Shown: in pieces, positions 42,979 through 52,606 of the stretch | Layout of the letters: each line of letters begins with the position of its first letter | Numbering within the stretch: the stretch's first letter is position 1 | Notes under the pieces: model-generated | The model's database searches: none | Told to the model about the DNA's origin: nothing | The model's input: the letters and a program-made list of their open reading frames with translations, nothing else | Program-made: the position numbers and the translations under genes | Assembly (NCBI GenBank): GCA_017504205.1 | Contig: JAFVRO010000014.1 | Location: 54,480-118,479 of the forward strand | Length of the DNA stretch: 64,000 bases | Source of the DNA: Clostridia bacterium | GTDB lineage: Bacteria; Bacillota; Clostridia; Oscillospirales; CAG-272 | Direction of reading: 5' to 3'

Positions 42979-44852
42979 TATGCTTCACCTCCATCACTGC
43001 TTCTTGTCCAGATAAGGCTTTCACGGACTGTAAATTTAACCTGAACACCGCTCTCGGTATCAGTGCAGACTACGTCCTCGGTTGCGGTTGCACCGAATGC
43101 GATCTCGGAGATATTCGAAATAAAGTCCTCGGGAATGAGCGGAGGCTCGAGTTTATTGTTGGGATTCTTTTCGAAGTCGCTCCAATCAAGTGCACATCTG
43201 CGGACGTACTCGTTGCCGACGTAGATATTTTCGACGTCGATAACTGATCCAATGGAGTGAACATTATTGTTGATATCAATTTCGCGCTTAATTCTCTCGC
43301 AGAGAATGCTATTAACATTATTAGTATCACTGCCGTGTACGGACATAAGGCGTGCCAATACGTCGCTTGCTTTCTGTGAGCCTGCAAGGGTTCTTGCGGA
43401 TTTCTGAATCTCGGTAATAAGAGTTGTGTAGCAGTTGAATATGGTAAGCGCCTTGCTGTTCTGCGACTCATCCACGAGTTCTTCTGCGGAGAGGGTCTCA
43501 TACGCGTTAATAAGGCGTTTGATGAATACGGTATACATAAAAGCGTTTACAATAGTTTGTGCGTTATCGTTCATATAGATACCGTTATTGAACACCTGCT
43601 CAAATTCTGCGTATGCTGAGGAGTACTTCATCTTAGCATTATCCGTAATTTTTTCCTTAATACGGAATCTGATGTGCTCTCTGAGATCCTCGTCGCCGTA
43701 TCCGACGAGCTCGTTACAAGCATTTTTTATATGCTGTGCGATGATATCGTCGATAAGATTGATGCAGGAATTTGCATAGAGGTTAATATAAAGCATATTA
43801 CTGAGGTCATTTGCGACGATATTTCCGCCACCGACTGATACGGTACCGTGAATGGCGCTGGTAAGTACCGACGTGATCTTATCCAAATTCTCTTTATAGC
43901 CTCTTATAAGTCCTTCGTAGGTGTCTGTGATCTTATCAAGGACCTCATCAATAATTGCATCTGTGAGGGGTCTGATGTTTGAGAGCACGCTACTGAAGAG
44001 AAAGTCATTTACGAACTTCTTTCTGGGGGTATTATATTTTACTTGGTTTACCGTATACCACTGTGTGTGGTAGAAACGTGGATCCTCGTTGTCGGGGGAC
44101 CATTTTCTCTGATTTGATCCATAGTACATTCCTTCAACGTTATCCTTAAGGCGTTGGAAAGAATCCTCAACGCCGCAATCACTTCTTCTGGCACAGGAGG
44201 CATACATTGATGCGATCATAACCTCGGTCAGATTTTTAATGCTTTCGACGTTATTTGAGCCTGCCATATTTGACAGTTTGTAAGCGAATATACGGTATCT
44301 TGCGTTTTCGCCACGCATATTGGCAGTCATTTTATTAAGACTCTTATAGAGATCGTTGATCATTTTGCCGAGGCGGGCGTCTGCGGCATCTACATCTCTG
44401 TCTATAAGGACAGAGATATCTATATGAAGACTTGAAAATGACTCAGCAATAAATCTTGCGTAAGTGGAGACGTTATTTATATAACCTTCGTCCTCGAGTG
44501 CCTTGCTATCCACATATAGAAAAACTCCGTTATAGAACTTAACCTCGTTCATATTGAGGGAGTTTTTAGCTACGAGCACTTTACTGATGTTCATAAAGCA
44601 CTCTTCGATGTCGGAACCTGGAGCAAAATTCGGTGCAAGGTTATAGGTTTGATAATGAGAGAAAAACTTAGAAATAGTTCCCTGCACCAAGGATATGGGG
44701 GTATCGTTATATGAACGAGTGAACATATTCTTGACTATCGGAACTTTATTCCAAGAATCATGTATTACAAATATCGGAAAAACATTTTTGTCAACGTCAA
44801 AGTCATTCAAATCTATGTTAAATACCGCATTGTAAAATCTATCGATTAGCAC
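42978..44852 (-). CDS. Unassigned all-helical protein of the GTPase operon (624 residues)
   Basis: Not recognised. GTG start at 44852 with AGGAGG 10 bases upstream. The first 160 residues alternate strands and helices (FPIFVIHDSWNK, VFLYVDSKALED, DISVLIDRDVDAAD), after which the protein is mainly helical. It has no signal peptide or hydrophobic segment, so cytosolic. Directly follows the tubulin-like gene, from which it is separated by a hairpin (44888-44921), and overlaps the 272-residue gene by a base. A partner of the tubulin-like protein is the most direct guess, from gene order only. Confidence 0.65.
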   Translation of the reverse strand: MLIDRFYNAVFNIDLNDFDVDKNVFPIFVIHDSWNKVPIVKNMFTRSYNDTPISLVQGTISKFFSHYQTYNLAPNFAPGSDIEECFMNISKVLVAKNSLNMNEVKFYNGVFLYVDSKALEDEGYINNVSTYARFIAESFSSLHIDISVLIDRDVDAADARLGKMINDLYKSLNKMTANMRGENARYRIFAYKLSNMAGSNNVESIKNLTEVMIASMYASCARRSDCGVEDSFQRLKDNVEGMYYGSNQRKWSPDNEDPRFYHTQWYTVNQVKYNTPRKKFVNDFLFSSVLSNIRPLTDAIIDEVLDKITDTYEGLIRGYKENLDKITSVLTSAIHGTVSVGGGNIVANDLSNMLYINLYANSCINLIDDIIAQHIKNACNELVGYGDEDLREHIRFRIKEKITDNAKMKYSSAYAEFEQVFNNGIYMNDNAQTIVNAFMYTVFIKRLINAYETLSAEELVDESQNSKALTIFNCYTTLITEIQKSARTLAGSQKASDVLARLMSVHGSDTNNVNSILCERIKREIDINNNVHSIGSVIDVENIYVGNEYVRRCALDWSDFEKNPNNKLEPPLIPEDFISNISEIAFGATATEDVVCTDTESGVQVKFTVRESLIWTRSSDGGEA

Positions 44853-44887
44853 TGTTGGCGTTCCTCCTGAATCTGATTAAATAAACA

Positions 44888-44921
44888 TGTCAGCTACGCC
44901 GCGAAAGTGACGCAGCTGACA
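44888..44921 (-). other. Intra-operon hairpin between tubulin-like and 624-residue genes
   Basis: TGTCAGCT (44888-44895) pairs with AGCTGACA (44914-44921); further partial pairing lies inside. No T run follows. It may set the relative output of upstream and downstream genes. Confidence 0.5.
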
Positions 44922-44941
44922 GTTATGGAATTTGTTAATGA

Positions 44942-47900
44942 TTACTGGATGCTGCAGGTTGCTCGGATCGTATTGATCTCGTCCTGGCATCTTCTGTACA
45001 TCTGCTCAATGAAGTCCTTGTGCTTGTTGTAGAAGCTCATTACGGAGCTGTTAACACCGGAGAGATCTGCGCAACCTACGGGCTCGATTACCTCGGAGAG
45101 GTAGCTTTCAAACTTAACGAGCTCGTCGTAGTAAGCCTGAACCTCATCTCTGTGTGTCTCGTGTCCGGGTGAGGAGGCGCATTCCTCGATGTTGTAGCCC
45201 ATTTCGGAATAAAGTCCGCAAACATCGGAATTCTTAAAGAGCTGCTTAAGTGAGCACTTTGAAAGAGTCGGGATAAAGAAGTTAGTGTACCAAGTCTCGA
45301 ATACGTAGCCAAGGGATACGTGCTCGTCATCGCCGAGGATGGGAGCGAGAGTGTTGAGGTACTCAGACTTAATTACGCTATAGTTGTCGGTAATCTTTGC
45401 AAGGTTGCCGTTAGTCTTGAAGAAGTTCCAGGTTTTGGTACCGTCGTCGGACTGTCTGATAGCACCGGTTGCCCTCATAGAAGCGAAGAGGTAGTGTGCT
45501 ATTCTTCTATAAGCGTTATCATTTCTTGCGATGATTCTGTTAAGAACGTCCTTCTCATAGGATTCAACGATTTTTTCAACGATAGGCATCAGGTGCATTG
45601 TGCGGCGGAACATTTCGAATGCCTGTTCCTCGGGCTTTCTTGCAGCTGCGTTCTTGAACATCGGGCGGAGGTAGTGGGTCTTAACCTTGTAGTAGTTTTC
45701 AGTATCTCTGTACTCTACTCTGCGTCCTGCGTCTCCGCACTCAACTACCTTCTCTTCTGCGTATTCGTAGAAGTCGTAGGGGTTACCGTTGGTGCAAAGG
45801 AGCTCCTCGGAGATATCTGCGCTCATGAGGCCGTCAAGCTTGAGGGAGGTCAGGCGCTTCTTCTGAGATGCGTAGAGGTTATTGTAGATAAAGCTGAAGA
45901 ACTCAGCAAGATCGTAACGGGCCTTTTCGTCCTGGGTATCCTTATAGATAATATGTACGTTGTACTCGGTAGGACGGGCGGGGTTAGGACGGATGATACC
46001 GTATGAGAGTGCTTTCTCGAACACCTTCTTTGCCTTTTCTCTGTATGCAACCTCATACTTATTCTTGTAGTTTACGCCGTCAACGTTAAATCGACGCCAG
46101 AAATCGGGAAGAATGAGTGCGGGGTAGTCACTGAGTCTGGGATAGGTATCCTCACCCATATCTCTGTGGATATCGTCAACGCCTGAATCGAGCTTTGCAT
46201 TATAGGACATCTCATACTGCTGGAGAAGTGAGAAGTTCCAAAGAGGAAGTCCAAAGTAGGAATTGATGAGATAGAAGGAGTCATCAACGTTACTTGTTGC
46301 GCTGTTTGACTTAATATCGCCTGCAACGTCAAGGATGGACTTCTGCATTTCCTCAAATGCGTTTATACACTCAGGCAATACGAGGTAGTTATGCTCGGGG
46401 TAGTTGACCTTAAGATCAAGGATGGTCTCATCAAGTCTTGTGAACATAGGTGAGGAGTTGATCTTGAGGCGTGCGATGATCTCGGAGTAAACGCCCTGGC
46501 GATCGCCTTCAGAAACGTTAGCATATGCTTGAGAAAGATATGTAGCAATATTAGCGCCTGCAAGGCTGCCGAAGCCTTCATATGCGGACATAAAGCCTCT
46601 GAACTTTTCGATGAACTTAGGAGCAGCATTGTTATTACCGGGAGCAAGAGTCCAAGGTTCCTTACCGTCGTATGCGCTGAGATATGCATTAACCAAATCG
46701 TGAAGGAGCATCGCAACATTGCTCTCAGGATTGTTATCCTTGAACTGTTTAATCGTTGAGTTAACAACATCCTCGACGTGGTTACGAAGCCTTTCGAACT
46801 TCTCTGAGGGGAGTCTGAGAAGGTTGCTTTCGAAGCCTGAAACTTCGCTTTCAGCCTCACCGAACACTTCCTTCTTGAGTTCGACAGCATTATCCGCCAT
46901 TACCTCGTTGATCTTATTGATAACCTGTACGAAGTCTCCATATCTGTACTCGAGAATTTCCTTAATTGAAGCGAAGGTTACGCCGCTATTAACGTTATCG
47001 AAAATGGATTTAAGTGTATCAATGAGTTGGATCTGTGCTTTGTGAGTAAACTCATCTATGATTGCAGACTTATAGTCATCAAGACGATCCCTAAGAGCGT
47101 TTTTCTTGAAGATTGCGTTCTTAACCTTTGACTCAATCTCGTTTGCTTCTGTAGTGTAGGGATTATCGCGCTTGAGCTCTTCGGATTTACGGTAAAGACC
47201 GTCGATGGATTCCTTGATACGGTTGATGAGCTCCTGACGTATTGCCTCGAAGCAGTAGGGACCGAAACTGGGATCTGCAAAGAACTTATCGATATTCGAA
47301 ATCAGGGTATCGATCTGCGACTTAACGGAAGCGAGCAACGCCTTTTCGTCATCACCCTTGAATCTGTTGAGAACACCTGCAAGGACGCCGTCGCTTGAGG
47401 GGGTACGGAGTGCGGTGGAGCCGCTGATAACGTCAGCAACCTCGAAGCTCTGAGGAACGACCTCGCTCTCGATCGCCTGCTTATATGCGCTGAGGCGGCT
47501 TGAAATGATAGAATCGAAGGTAAGGAGTGTTATACCCTCGCTGAGAGTAAGGAGCTTATTGATAGCGTCATCGTGCTTAAGTCCCTGCTTTCTGCCGCTT
47601 GCATAATTGATAAGGCTGCCGAATACCTCGGATACAACGTATTCGTGAATGCTTACTACGGGGAGGTTGACTGAGCCTGAACCCAAGCTTACATATTTGT
47701 ATACGCCGTTGAGCGGAATGTGGTTGCAGTTTCCGACCTGAGCGTTGATACCTGCATCGGTATTGATAATGAAGGAGGACATTAAGAAGCTGTCTCCGGG
47801 GTTATTTGTACCGCCGCTTGCCTTCTGAGTACCGACTACGAAGTTGATGATAGTATCTTTAACTACGTTTACGGCAACCTCCTTACTGTTAGGAATGGAT

Positions 47901-48769
47901 GCGTGGCTTGAGGGGGTACCGCCTACGAGGAAGCAGATATCGAAGATATTCTGACCAATAAATTCCACGTTATAGGATCTGTTGTACTGTGCCTTAAACT
48001 CTGCATCGGTGATGCTTGCTGCCATGAAGTAGTCGATCTCCTTAAGAGCTGCGTAGCCGTTGGGGTGAGTCAGTTCTCTGGTGACGGTGGAAGCGATAGA
48101 GTTATAGGTGTCGGGGAGGAAAACGAATCCGTTGATCTTGAGTGCGTTCTCAGGAATATGAAGTTCCTTATAAGCAACGTGTCTGATAAGGTAAGGAATA
48201 TCTACGCAAAGTCCACTACCTGTACCACCACCGGTACCGGTTATGAGGTAAACCTCGATCTCCTTACCGGTTCCTGCATTGGAGAGGGTGGAAAGAGCGG
48301 TTCTGAGGGCTGAGATAACTCTGTTGAAGATTGCGTTATCAAAGAGAACGAATCTACCTGAAAGACGTTTCTGGCCTGCACCGTCACCACTGAGGGTGGG
48401 GGAGAAGGTTCTTGTACTGATATTACGCATCTCAGATGTCCAAGCATCCTGTCTCTTGGGGATAACGTTACCGTCAAGCATTACTGCCTCGGTGTTCTCT
48501 GCGAGTACCTTGTAATAGCCCTGGTTACGGTATGCATTGGTATCGGTATCGAATTCCAGGAACTTGATGAAGTTCTTATTGATCTTACCGCCGAGTCTAC
48601 GGTGAAGAGCGGTTTTGATCTGATAAAGAGCATCCATACCCATACCGCCAAGGCCGACGATAAGAGTAGGCTTTTGGTTAGAGGAACTGGTTGTATCGTT
48701 GTTTGATACTACTCCGCCCTCGCTGATTCGTAGTGTTTCATAGTGAAGCAATTGATCTGAATTTAACAT
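44942..48769 (-). CDS. Giant tubulin/FtsZ-like GTPase (Tubulin_2-like)
   Basis: 1275 residues, ATG with GGAGG 6 bases upstream. Residues about 35-300 carry the tubulin nucleotide fold: a first glycine loop VGLGGMGMDAL (38-48), the acid after strand 2 (FLEFDTDTNAY), and the tubulin signature T-G-T-G-G-G-T-G-S-G (177-186), with the L-I before it. This signature (GGGTG[ST]G) is diagnostic of the tubulin/FtsZ superfamily. FtsZ and TubZ have 350-450 residues; this protein has some 800 extra residues, helical with Glu/Lys-rich stretches that may form long coiled coils. It belongs to the large bacterial tubulin-like group (Pfam Tubulin_2, by memory). Expected to bind GTP and perhaps to polymerise. 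It is the second gene of the operon after the VWA protein. Confidence 0.85.
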   Translation of the reverse strand: MLNSDQLLHYETLRISEGGVVSNNDTTSSSNQKPTLIVGLGGMGMDALYQIKTALHRRLGGKINKNFIKFLEFDTDTNAYRNQGYYKVLAENTEAVMLDGNVIPKRQDAWTSEMRNISTRTFSPTLSGDGAGQKRLSGRFVLFDNAIFNRVISALRTALSTLSNAGTGKEIEVYLITGTGGGTGSGLCVDIPYLIRHVAYKELHIPENALKINGFVFLPDTYNSIASTVTRELTHPNGYAALKEIDYFMAASITDAEFKAQYNRSYNVEFIGQNIFDICFLVGGTPSSHASIPNSKEVAVNVVKDTIINFVVGTQKASGGTNNPGDSFLMSSFIINTDAGINAQVGNCNHIPLNGVYKYVSLGSGSVNLPVVSIHEYVVSEVFGSLINYASGRKQGLKHDDAINKLLTLSEGITLLTFDSIISSRLSAYKQAIESEVVPQSFEVADVISGSTALRTPSSDGVLAGVLNRFKGDDEKALLASVKSQIDTLISNIDKFFADPSFGPYCFEAIRQELINRIKESIDGLYRKSEELKRDNPYTTEANEIESKVKNAIFKKNALRDRLDDYKSAIIDEFTHKAQIQLIDTLKSIFDNVNSGVTFASIKEILEYRYGDFVQVINKINEVMADNAVELKKEVFGEAESEVSGFESNLLRLPSEKFERLRNHVEDVVNSTIKQFKDNNPESNVAMLLHDLVNAYLSAYDGKEPWTLAPGNNNAAPKFIEKFRGFMSAYEGFGSLAGANIATYLSQAYANVSEGDRQGVYSEIIARLKINSSPMFTRLDETILDLKVNYPEHNYLVLPECINAFEEMQKSILDVAGDIKSNSATSNVDDSFYLINSYFGLPLWNFSLLQQYEMSYNAKLDSGVDDIHRDMGEDTYPRLSDYPALILPDFWRRFNVDGVNYKNKYEVAYREKAKKVFEKALSYGIIRPNPARPTEYNVHIIYKDTQDEKARYDLAEFFSFIYNNLYASQKKRLTSLKLDGLMSADISEELLCTNGNPYDFYEYAEEKVVECGDAGRRVEYRDTENYYKVKTHYLRPMFKNAAARKPEEQAFEMFRRTMHLMPIVEKIVESYEKDVLNRIIARNDNAYRRIAHYLFASMRATGAIRQSDDGTKTWNFFKTNGNLAKITDNYSVIKSEYLNTLAPILGDDEHVSLGYVFETWYTNFFIPTLSKCSLKQLFKNSDVCGLYSEMGYNIEECASSPGHETHRDEVQAYYDELVKFESYLSEVIEPVGCADLSGVNSSVMSFYNKHKDFIEQMYRRCQDEINTIRATCSIQ

Positions 48770-48832
48770 GATTTTCCTCCATGTGTAAATAATTTATTGA
48801 TATAGTTTTTAAATTTAAATTTACCTAAGTAA

Positions 48833-51800
48833 TTATCTTGCGATTTCGATTCTGACTCTTACTGCCTTATCGGGCGCTGCGTTACACTCAACGTTAGGAA
48901 TCGTTACGGATGCGCCTCTGTTCATAGAGGAGAATTTACCTGTAGAGGTTCCCTTTCTTCCTCTTGCAAATGTATTAGCTTTGTAAGAGATTGCTGAGCC
49001 GAAGAGACCTGCGCCCTTAATCTCAATGTTTTTGAGGGTGCCTGAAACGATAGCGGACTCGGCAGTTGAGAATCTGTTAGTGAGTTTAACGGTCGTGGGG
49101 GAGAAGAGTCCTCTCTTGGAGCTGATGGTTGCGAGCGCGCTTTCATGTACCTGAGCACCGACTGTGATGGTAACCTTAACGTATTTAGCAAGGGACTTAA
49201 CCTTTTTGGATCTGTCCATAAGGTATACGACAGCCGCAACAATAACAACTATGACAACTATGATCGAAATCGTTACTACGGGAGATGTTTTAAACTTGGA
49301 GTTGATATCTATCTCAACGCTGGTGGTAGCGCCGTATTCGTCTTCTACGGTGACGGTTGCGGTGCCCTTATATTCTCCGCTGAGAGTGTAGCTGATCTTA
49401 AGACCGTCTACTGTGTATTTAACGTTATCTGCAACGTCTGAATCAAAGGTGATGCCTGTGATCTTAAGTGCCTTTGCGTCTGAGCTTGTGAGGTACTCGG
49501 TAAGATCAACAACGGAGTCAACCGTCTCACCCTTATTGAACTTAACCTTGATCTTGTCGGGGGCGTTGCCCTTATTAGTATTGATAGCGGTTGCTTTCGC
49601 GCTTACCTTAAGAGCGAAGGTTACTGAGGCGGTAATTGATCCGTCATTTGCATCGGCAACTGTTACGGTTACCTGACCGTCGTACGCCTGATTTGCAGTA
49701 AGAGTAAGATTGAGACCGTTTACGGATGACGTGATATTCTCTGCTGCGGGAGCGAGCTTTACGTCGGTTACTTTCATCTCTCTGCCGAAGGAGTGAGTAA
49801 GGAACTGAGCGAGGTCGATTACGTCAAACGTCTCGGGAGCATCGAGCTTGCCTTCCTTATTAATAAAGGTTTCCTTGATTATGTCGGAAGGATTGCCGTT
49901 TACGGTGATCGTGGGCTTGATCACCTTGGTGTCTATCTTGATCGTTTTGGTAAGCTCTGCGCCATGTCCGTCGCCAACGACGAGCTTGAGATTACCACTC
50001 ACCTCGCCCTTTACCGTAATCGTAAGCTTGCCGTCCTCGGAAATATCTACGGAAACCAAAGAGGGGTTGGGATTTACAACGTCCTTAAGGGTTACGGTGT
50101 GGCCGTCGGAATCGCTGAATGCTTCTGAGAGGACATAGGGTTCTGTCTTGTAGGTCTCGCCGTCCCTAATCTCGCCGGTAATATCCCCGATGGTCTTATG
50201 ATCGGTGATAACTGAGGTTTCAACGCCTACCTGGAAGGGGGCGTCGCTCTTGAAGTCAGGAGAATTGATATCGGTTCCGTACACATATGCGATAAACGTA
50301 AGTGTACCGATCTCATCGATCTTCATGGAGACCTTGAAATTTTCGGTGAGGAAATCGGAGTTGATCTTCTTGACGTCTGAGGTTGCGATCTTATCTCCCT
50401 GTCCGTTGCTTTGGTTGTAGTTTGCATAGCATACTACTGCAACATTTTTACCGATAAGCTCGGTGGGAGTAGTGGTAAGTTTATTGACCTTATTGATATC
50501 GCTGTAAAGATCGAAAACAAAGTTGAGGGTGTCGTTACGGCTTGCGGAGGTCTTATTGGTGATCTCGCGCATTGCGAGAGTAATGTAATTGACATAGACC
50601 TTAATGGCGGCTTCTTTACCTGATACATTGAGGGTAATTCCGCAGAGTTCGGTAAGATCAAGATTTGCAAACACCCATACGTTATAGGTATTTACAGGAA
50701 GCGCATTCTTAAGGGATATCTGATAATAATTGCTTGTGGGCTTTGCAACCACTGACTCGGTGAGGGTCTTATCCTGTGAGTCAACATACGCAAGCGAGTA
50801 ATCGGAGGTAAGTGCATAAACCTCGCTATTGCTTACGCGTTTATTAGTATCGTCATTATAGATATAACCCTTGACGGTGAGGAGATCGTCGGAGTCAAGA
50901 ATAAATCCATCAGCTACGGAAGATGCATAGTTCACGATCTCGGTCTGAATGCTGAGATTGTAGAAATAGTAACTCGCGTCGAAATATACGGATCCATTCG
51001 CGTCAGCGGTAAACTGTATGGTCCACTCGCCGTTCTGTATATGCGTTATGTGATACTCGGAGAATATCTTTGTGTTTGTCTCTTTGAATTCACCGAAGTT
51101 GTTTGTAACGTCGATATTATCCGGGGAGAATATTTTTATTCCGGTTACAGGCGCACCTGTGAGGGTAAGCACGAGGTGATCGGTTATCTCTTCGATAACA
51201 CGGAACTTAAAGGTGTAGTTCGCGCCCTTTGTAACTTCAACCTTTTCGCTTTCGTTTGATGCGATATCAAAGAGCATCGTAAGTACCTTGACGAATACTC
51301 TCGGGATAGCGTCAGCATCGTTTGCGATGAAGGAATTAGCATCAAGCTCGCCAACGTCCACTGAAAGTTTGGAAACCATTTCGCTATTGACGGGGTTGAT
51401 TCCTTTAATAGCGATAGGATAAACCGAGATGTTATTGTCAAGAATTGTATCGTAAGATTCGGTAAGCTTAGGATCGTTTTTGTCGGTTACGTTGAAGTCC
51501 GAACATACGATAACATCTTTATTTGGGGAGGAGGACTTAGAAAGGATGCTCAAAGCCTTTTCATATGCATATCTGAGCATTGCTGCTCCGCCGTTCCAGA
51601 ATACGAGTGGAATACCGCTTCCGTCCTTATCGACTGTAACGCCGTTCGAGGTGGTTGATGCCTGCTCAAATTTTGAAACGACCTTTGCACATTCTGCCTC
51701 TGCGTTTGCAGACGACATATCAAGACTTTCAAAGAAGGTGGAGGTTGCACTTGAGAATGCAACGACGGAAAGGTTGATTTTTCTGCCGCCAACTGTAGCC

Positions 51801-52039
51801 TCTTCCCTGAAGCTGTCCAGCATATACTTCAAGCTTGCTGCAAGCACCTCTGCGCCTTTGGTAGCACTTGGACCGTTACCGCGCAGGTTTGAACCGATAT
51901 CGACCAGGAGGACGACATCGTACACGTTGGAATTGTCATCGGCTTTTTCTTCTTGGGCAGATGCTACGGTCACAAGACCTGTCATGCAGGTTGTAAGCAT
52001 AAGTATTGCAAGAAGAATAGACACTACTCTTTTGAACAT
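48833..52039 (-). CDS. Secreted, membrane-anchored VWA protein with tandem Ig-like domains
   Basis: 1068 residues; AGGAG 6 bases before the ATG. Signal peptide (about 1-28, cleavage after ASA). A von Willebrand A domain spans about 38-265: YDVVLLVDIGSN replaces the usual MIDAS DxSxS by D-x-G-x-N, while VIVCSDFNVTD keeps the later Asp. A middle region of beta-rich repeats follows; at about 640-918 there are at least three cadherin/Ig-like modules whose last strands read VTVADANDGS, ATVTVEDEYGATTSVEI or VVGDGHGAELTKTI. One transmembrane helix (about 919-942, VVTISIIVVIVVIVAAVVYLM) leaves a basic cytosolic tail of about 125 residues that could dock the tubulin-like protein encoded next. It leads the operon from the promoter at 52210. 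Confidence 0.83.
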   Translation of the reverse strand: MFKRVVSILLAILMLTTCMTGLVTVASAQEEKADDNSNVYDVVLLVDIGSNLRGNGPSATKGAEVLAASLKYMLDSFREEATVGGRKINLSVVAFSSATSTFFESLDMSSANAEAECAKVVSKFEQASTTSNGVTVDKDGSGIPLVFWNGGAAMLRYAYEKALSILSKSSSPNKDVIVCSDFNVTDKNDPKLTESYDTILDNNISVYPIAIKGINPVNSEMVSKLSVDVGELDANSFIANDADAIPRVFVKVLTMLFDIASNESEKVEVTKGANYTFKFRVIEEITDHLVLTLTGAPVTGIKIFSPDNIDVTNNFGEFKETNTKIFSEYHITHIQNGEWTIQFTADANGSVYFDASYYFYNLSIQTEIVNYASSVADGFILDSDDLLTVKGYIYNDDTNKRVSNSEVYALTSDYSLAYVDSQDKTLTESVVAKPTSNYYQISLKNALPVNTYNVWVFANLDLTELCGITLNVSGKEAAIKVYVNYITLAMREITNKTSASRNDTLNFVFDLYSDINKVNKLTTTPTELIGKNVAVVCYANYNQSNGQGDKIATSDVKKINSDFLTENFKVSMKIDEIGTLTFIAYVYGTDINSPDFKSDAPFQVGVETSVITDHKTIGDITGEIRDGETYKTEPYVLSEAFSDSDGHTVTLKDVVNPNPSLVSVDISEDGKLTITVKGEVSGNLKLVVGDGHGAELTKTIKIDTKVIKPTITVNGNPSDIIKETFINKEGKLDAPETFDVIDLAQFLTHSFGREMKVTDVKLAPAAENITSSVNGLNLTLTANQAYDGQVTVTVADANDGSITASVTFALKVSAKATAINTNKGNAPDKIKVKFNKGETVDSVVDLTEYLTSSDAKALKITGITFDSDVADNVKYTVDGLKISYTLSGEYKGTATVTVEDEYGATTSVEIDINSKFKTSPVVTISIIVVIVVIVAAVVYLMDRSKKVKSLAKYVKVTITVGAQVHESALATISSKRGLFSPTTVKLTNRFSTAESAIVSGTLKNIEIKGAGLFGSAISYKANTFARGRKGTSTGKFSSMNRGASVTIPNVECNAAPDKAVRVRIEIAR

Positions 52040-52209
52040 AATTTTCTCCTAAAATTTTGTAATTATAAGCGGTTGCTGAGTTAATAAACCGTGGCGTGAG
52101 TTTTAGCGACTTACGCTCTGATTTACATACGGTCATACACTAAAGCCTGTATTTTGATGCATTTTTGATCCGCAAGCACCAATGCCTATATAAATATATA
52201 ACCTAAAAA

Positions 52210-52238
52210 ATTATATCACAGATTTAAAATATAGTCAA
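52210..52238 (-). promoter_or_regulatory. Near-consensus promoter of the 20-kb GTPase operon
   Basis: Minus-strand TTGACT (52238-52233) and TATAAT (52215-52210) with a 17-base spacer. The predicted start near 52203 leaves an untranslated leader of about 165 bases. The upstream bases are AT-rich. No other comparable promoter is seen before 31906, which supports one long transcript. Confidence 0.8.
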
Positions 52239-52542
52239 GTGTTTTTTTATATGCAATGTAAACTTTAATTGGATATACATGAAAATTTTGTGGGTAAATC
52301 CACAGTTGAATTTTATGTCGTTGAAATGCTTGGTCTGCAATGCAAAAACTGTGAACTAATCGTTTCGCTTTGTTACTGTTTTTGTGAATTTTTATAAGTT
52401 ATTATAAGACTTGCACGGTCATTTTGCATCTGAAAAAGTCGCAAAGTTTTATGTAAATTTTTTATTAACAAGCGATTAATTGTGCTGAATTGCTTGGTAA
52501 ACGCATTTGCACTGATGTCTTACAGTCGGGTTGGTAAATAAA
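52239..52542. other. AT-rich intergenic region upstream of the GTPase operon
   Basis: No gene is seen in the 567-base gap 52040-52606 beyond the promoter and the terminator. It is strongly AT-rich. A short perfect palindrome TGTGG-GTAAAT-CCACA (about 52289-52304) lies about 50 bases upstream of the -35 box and could be a regulator site. Confidence 0.5.
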
Positions 52543-52595
52543 GGAAAAAAGCGCAAAAGCTTGTGCGCTCCGTTTTTCAAGATCGGAGCGCACAA
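52543..52595 (-). terminator. Terminator of the YfcC transporter operon
   Basis: On the minus strand, TTGTGCGCTCCG (52595-52584) pairs with CGGAGCGCACAA (52572-52561), followed by a second small stem and T6. It isolates the transporter genes from the GTPase operon. Confidence 0.8.
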
Positions 52596-52606
52596 AATAT
52601 GTCATA

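Noticed and set aside
44942..48769. Plasmid or phage TubZ/PhuZ segregation gene
   Set aside because: The protein is about three times the expected length, no phage or plasmid genes are near, and it lies within a non-phage operon.
52240..52542. Small RNA or short gene in the AT-rich gap
   Set aside because: No ribosome site with a convincing frame and no promoter-terminator pair were found.
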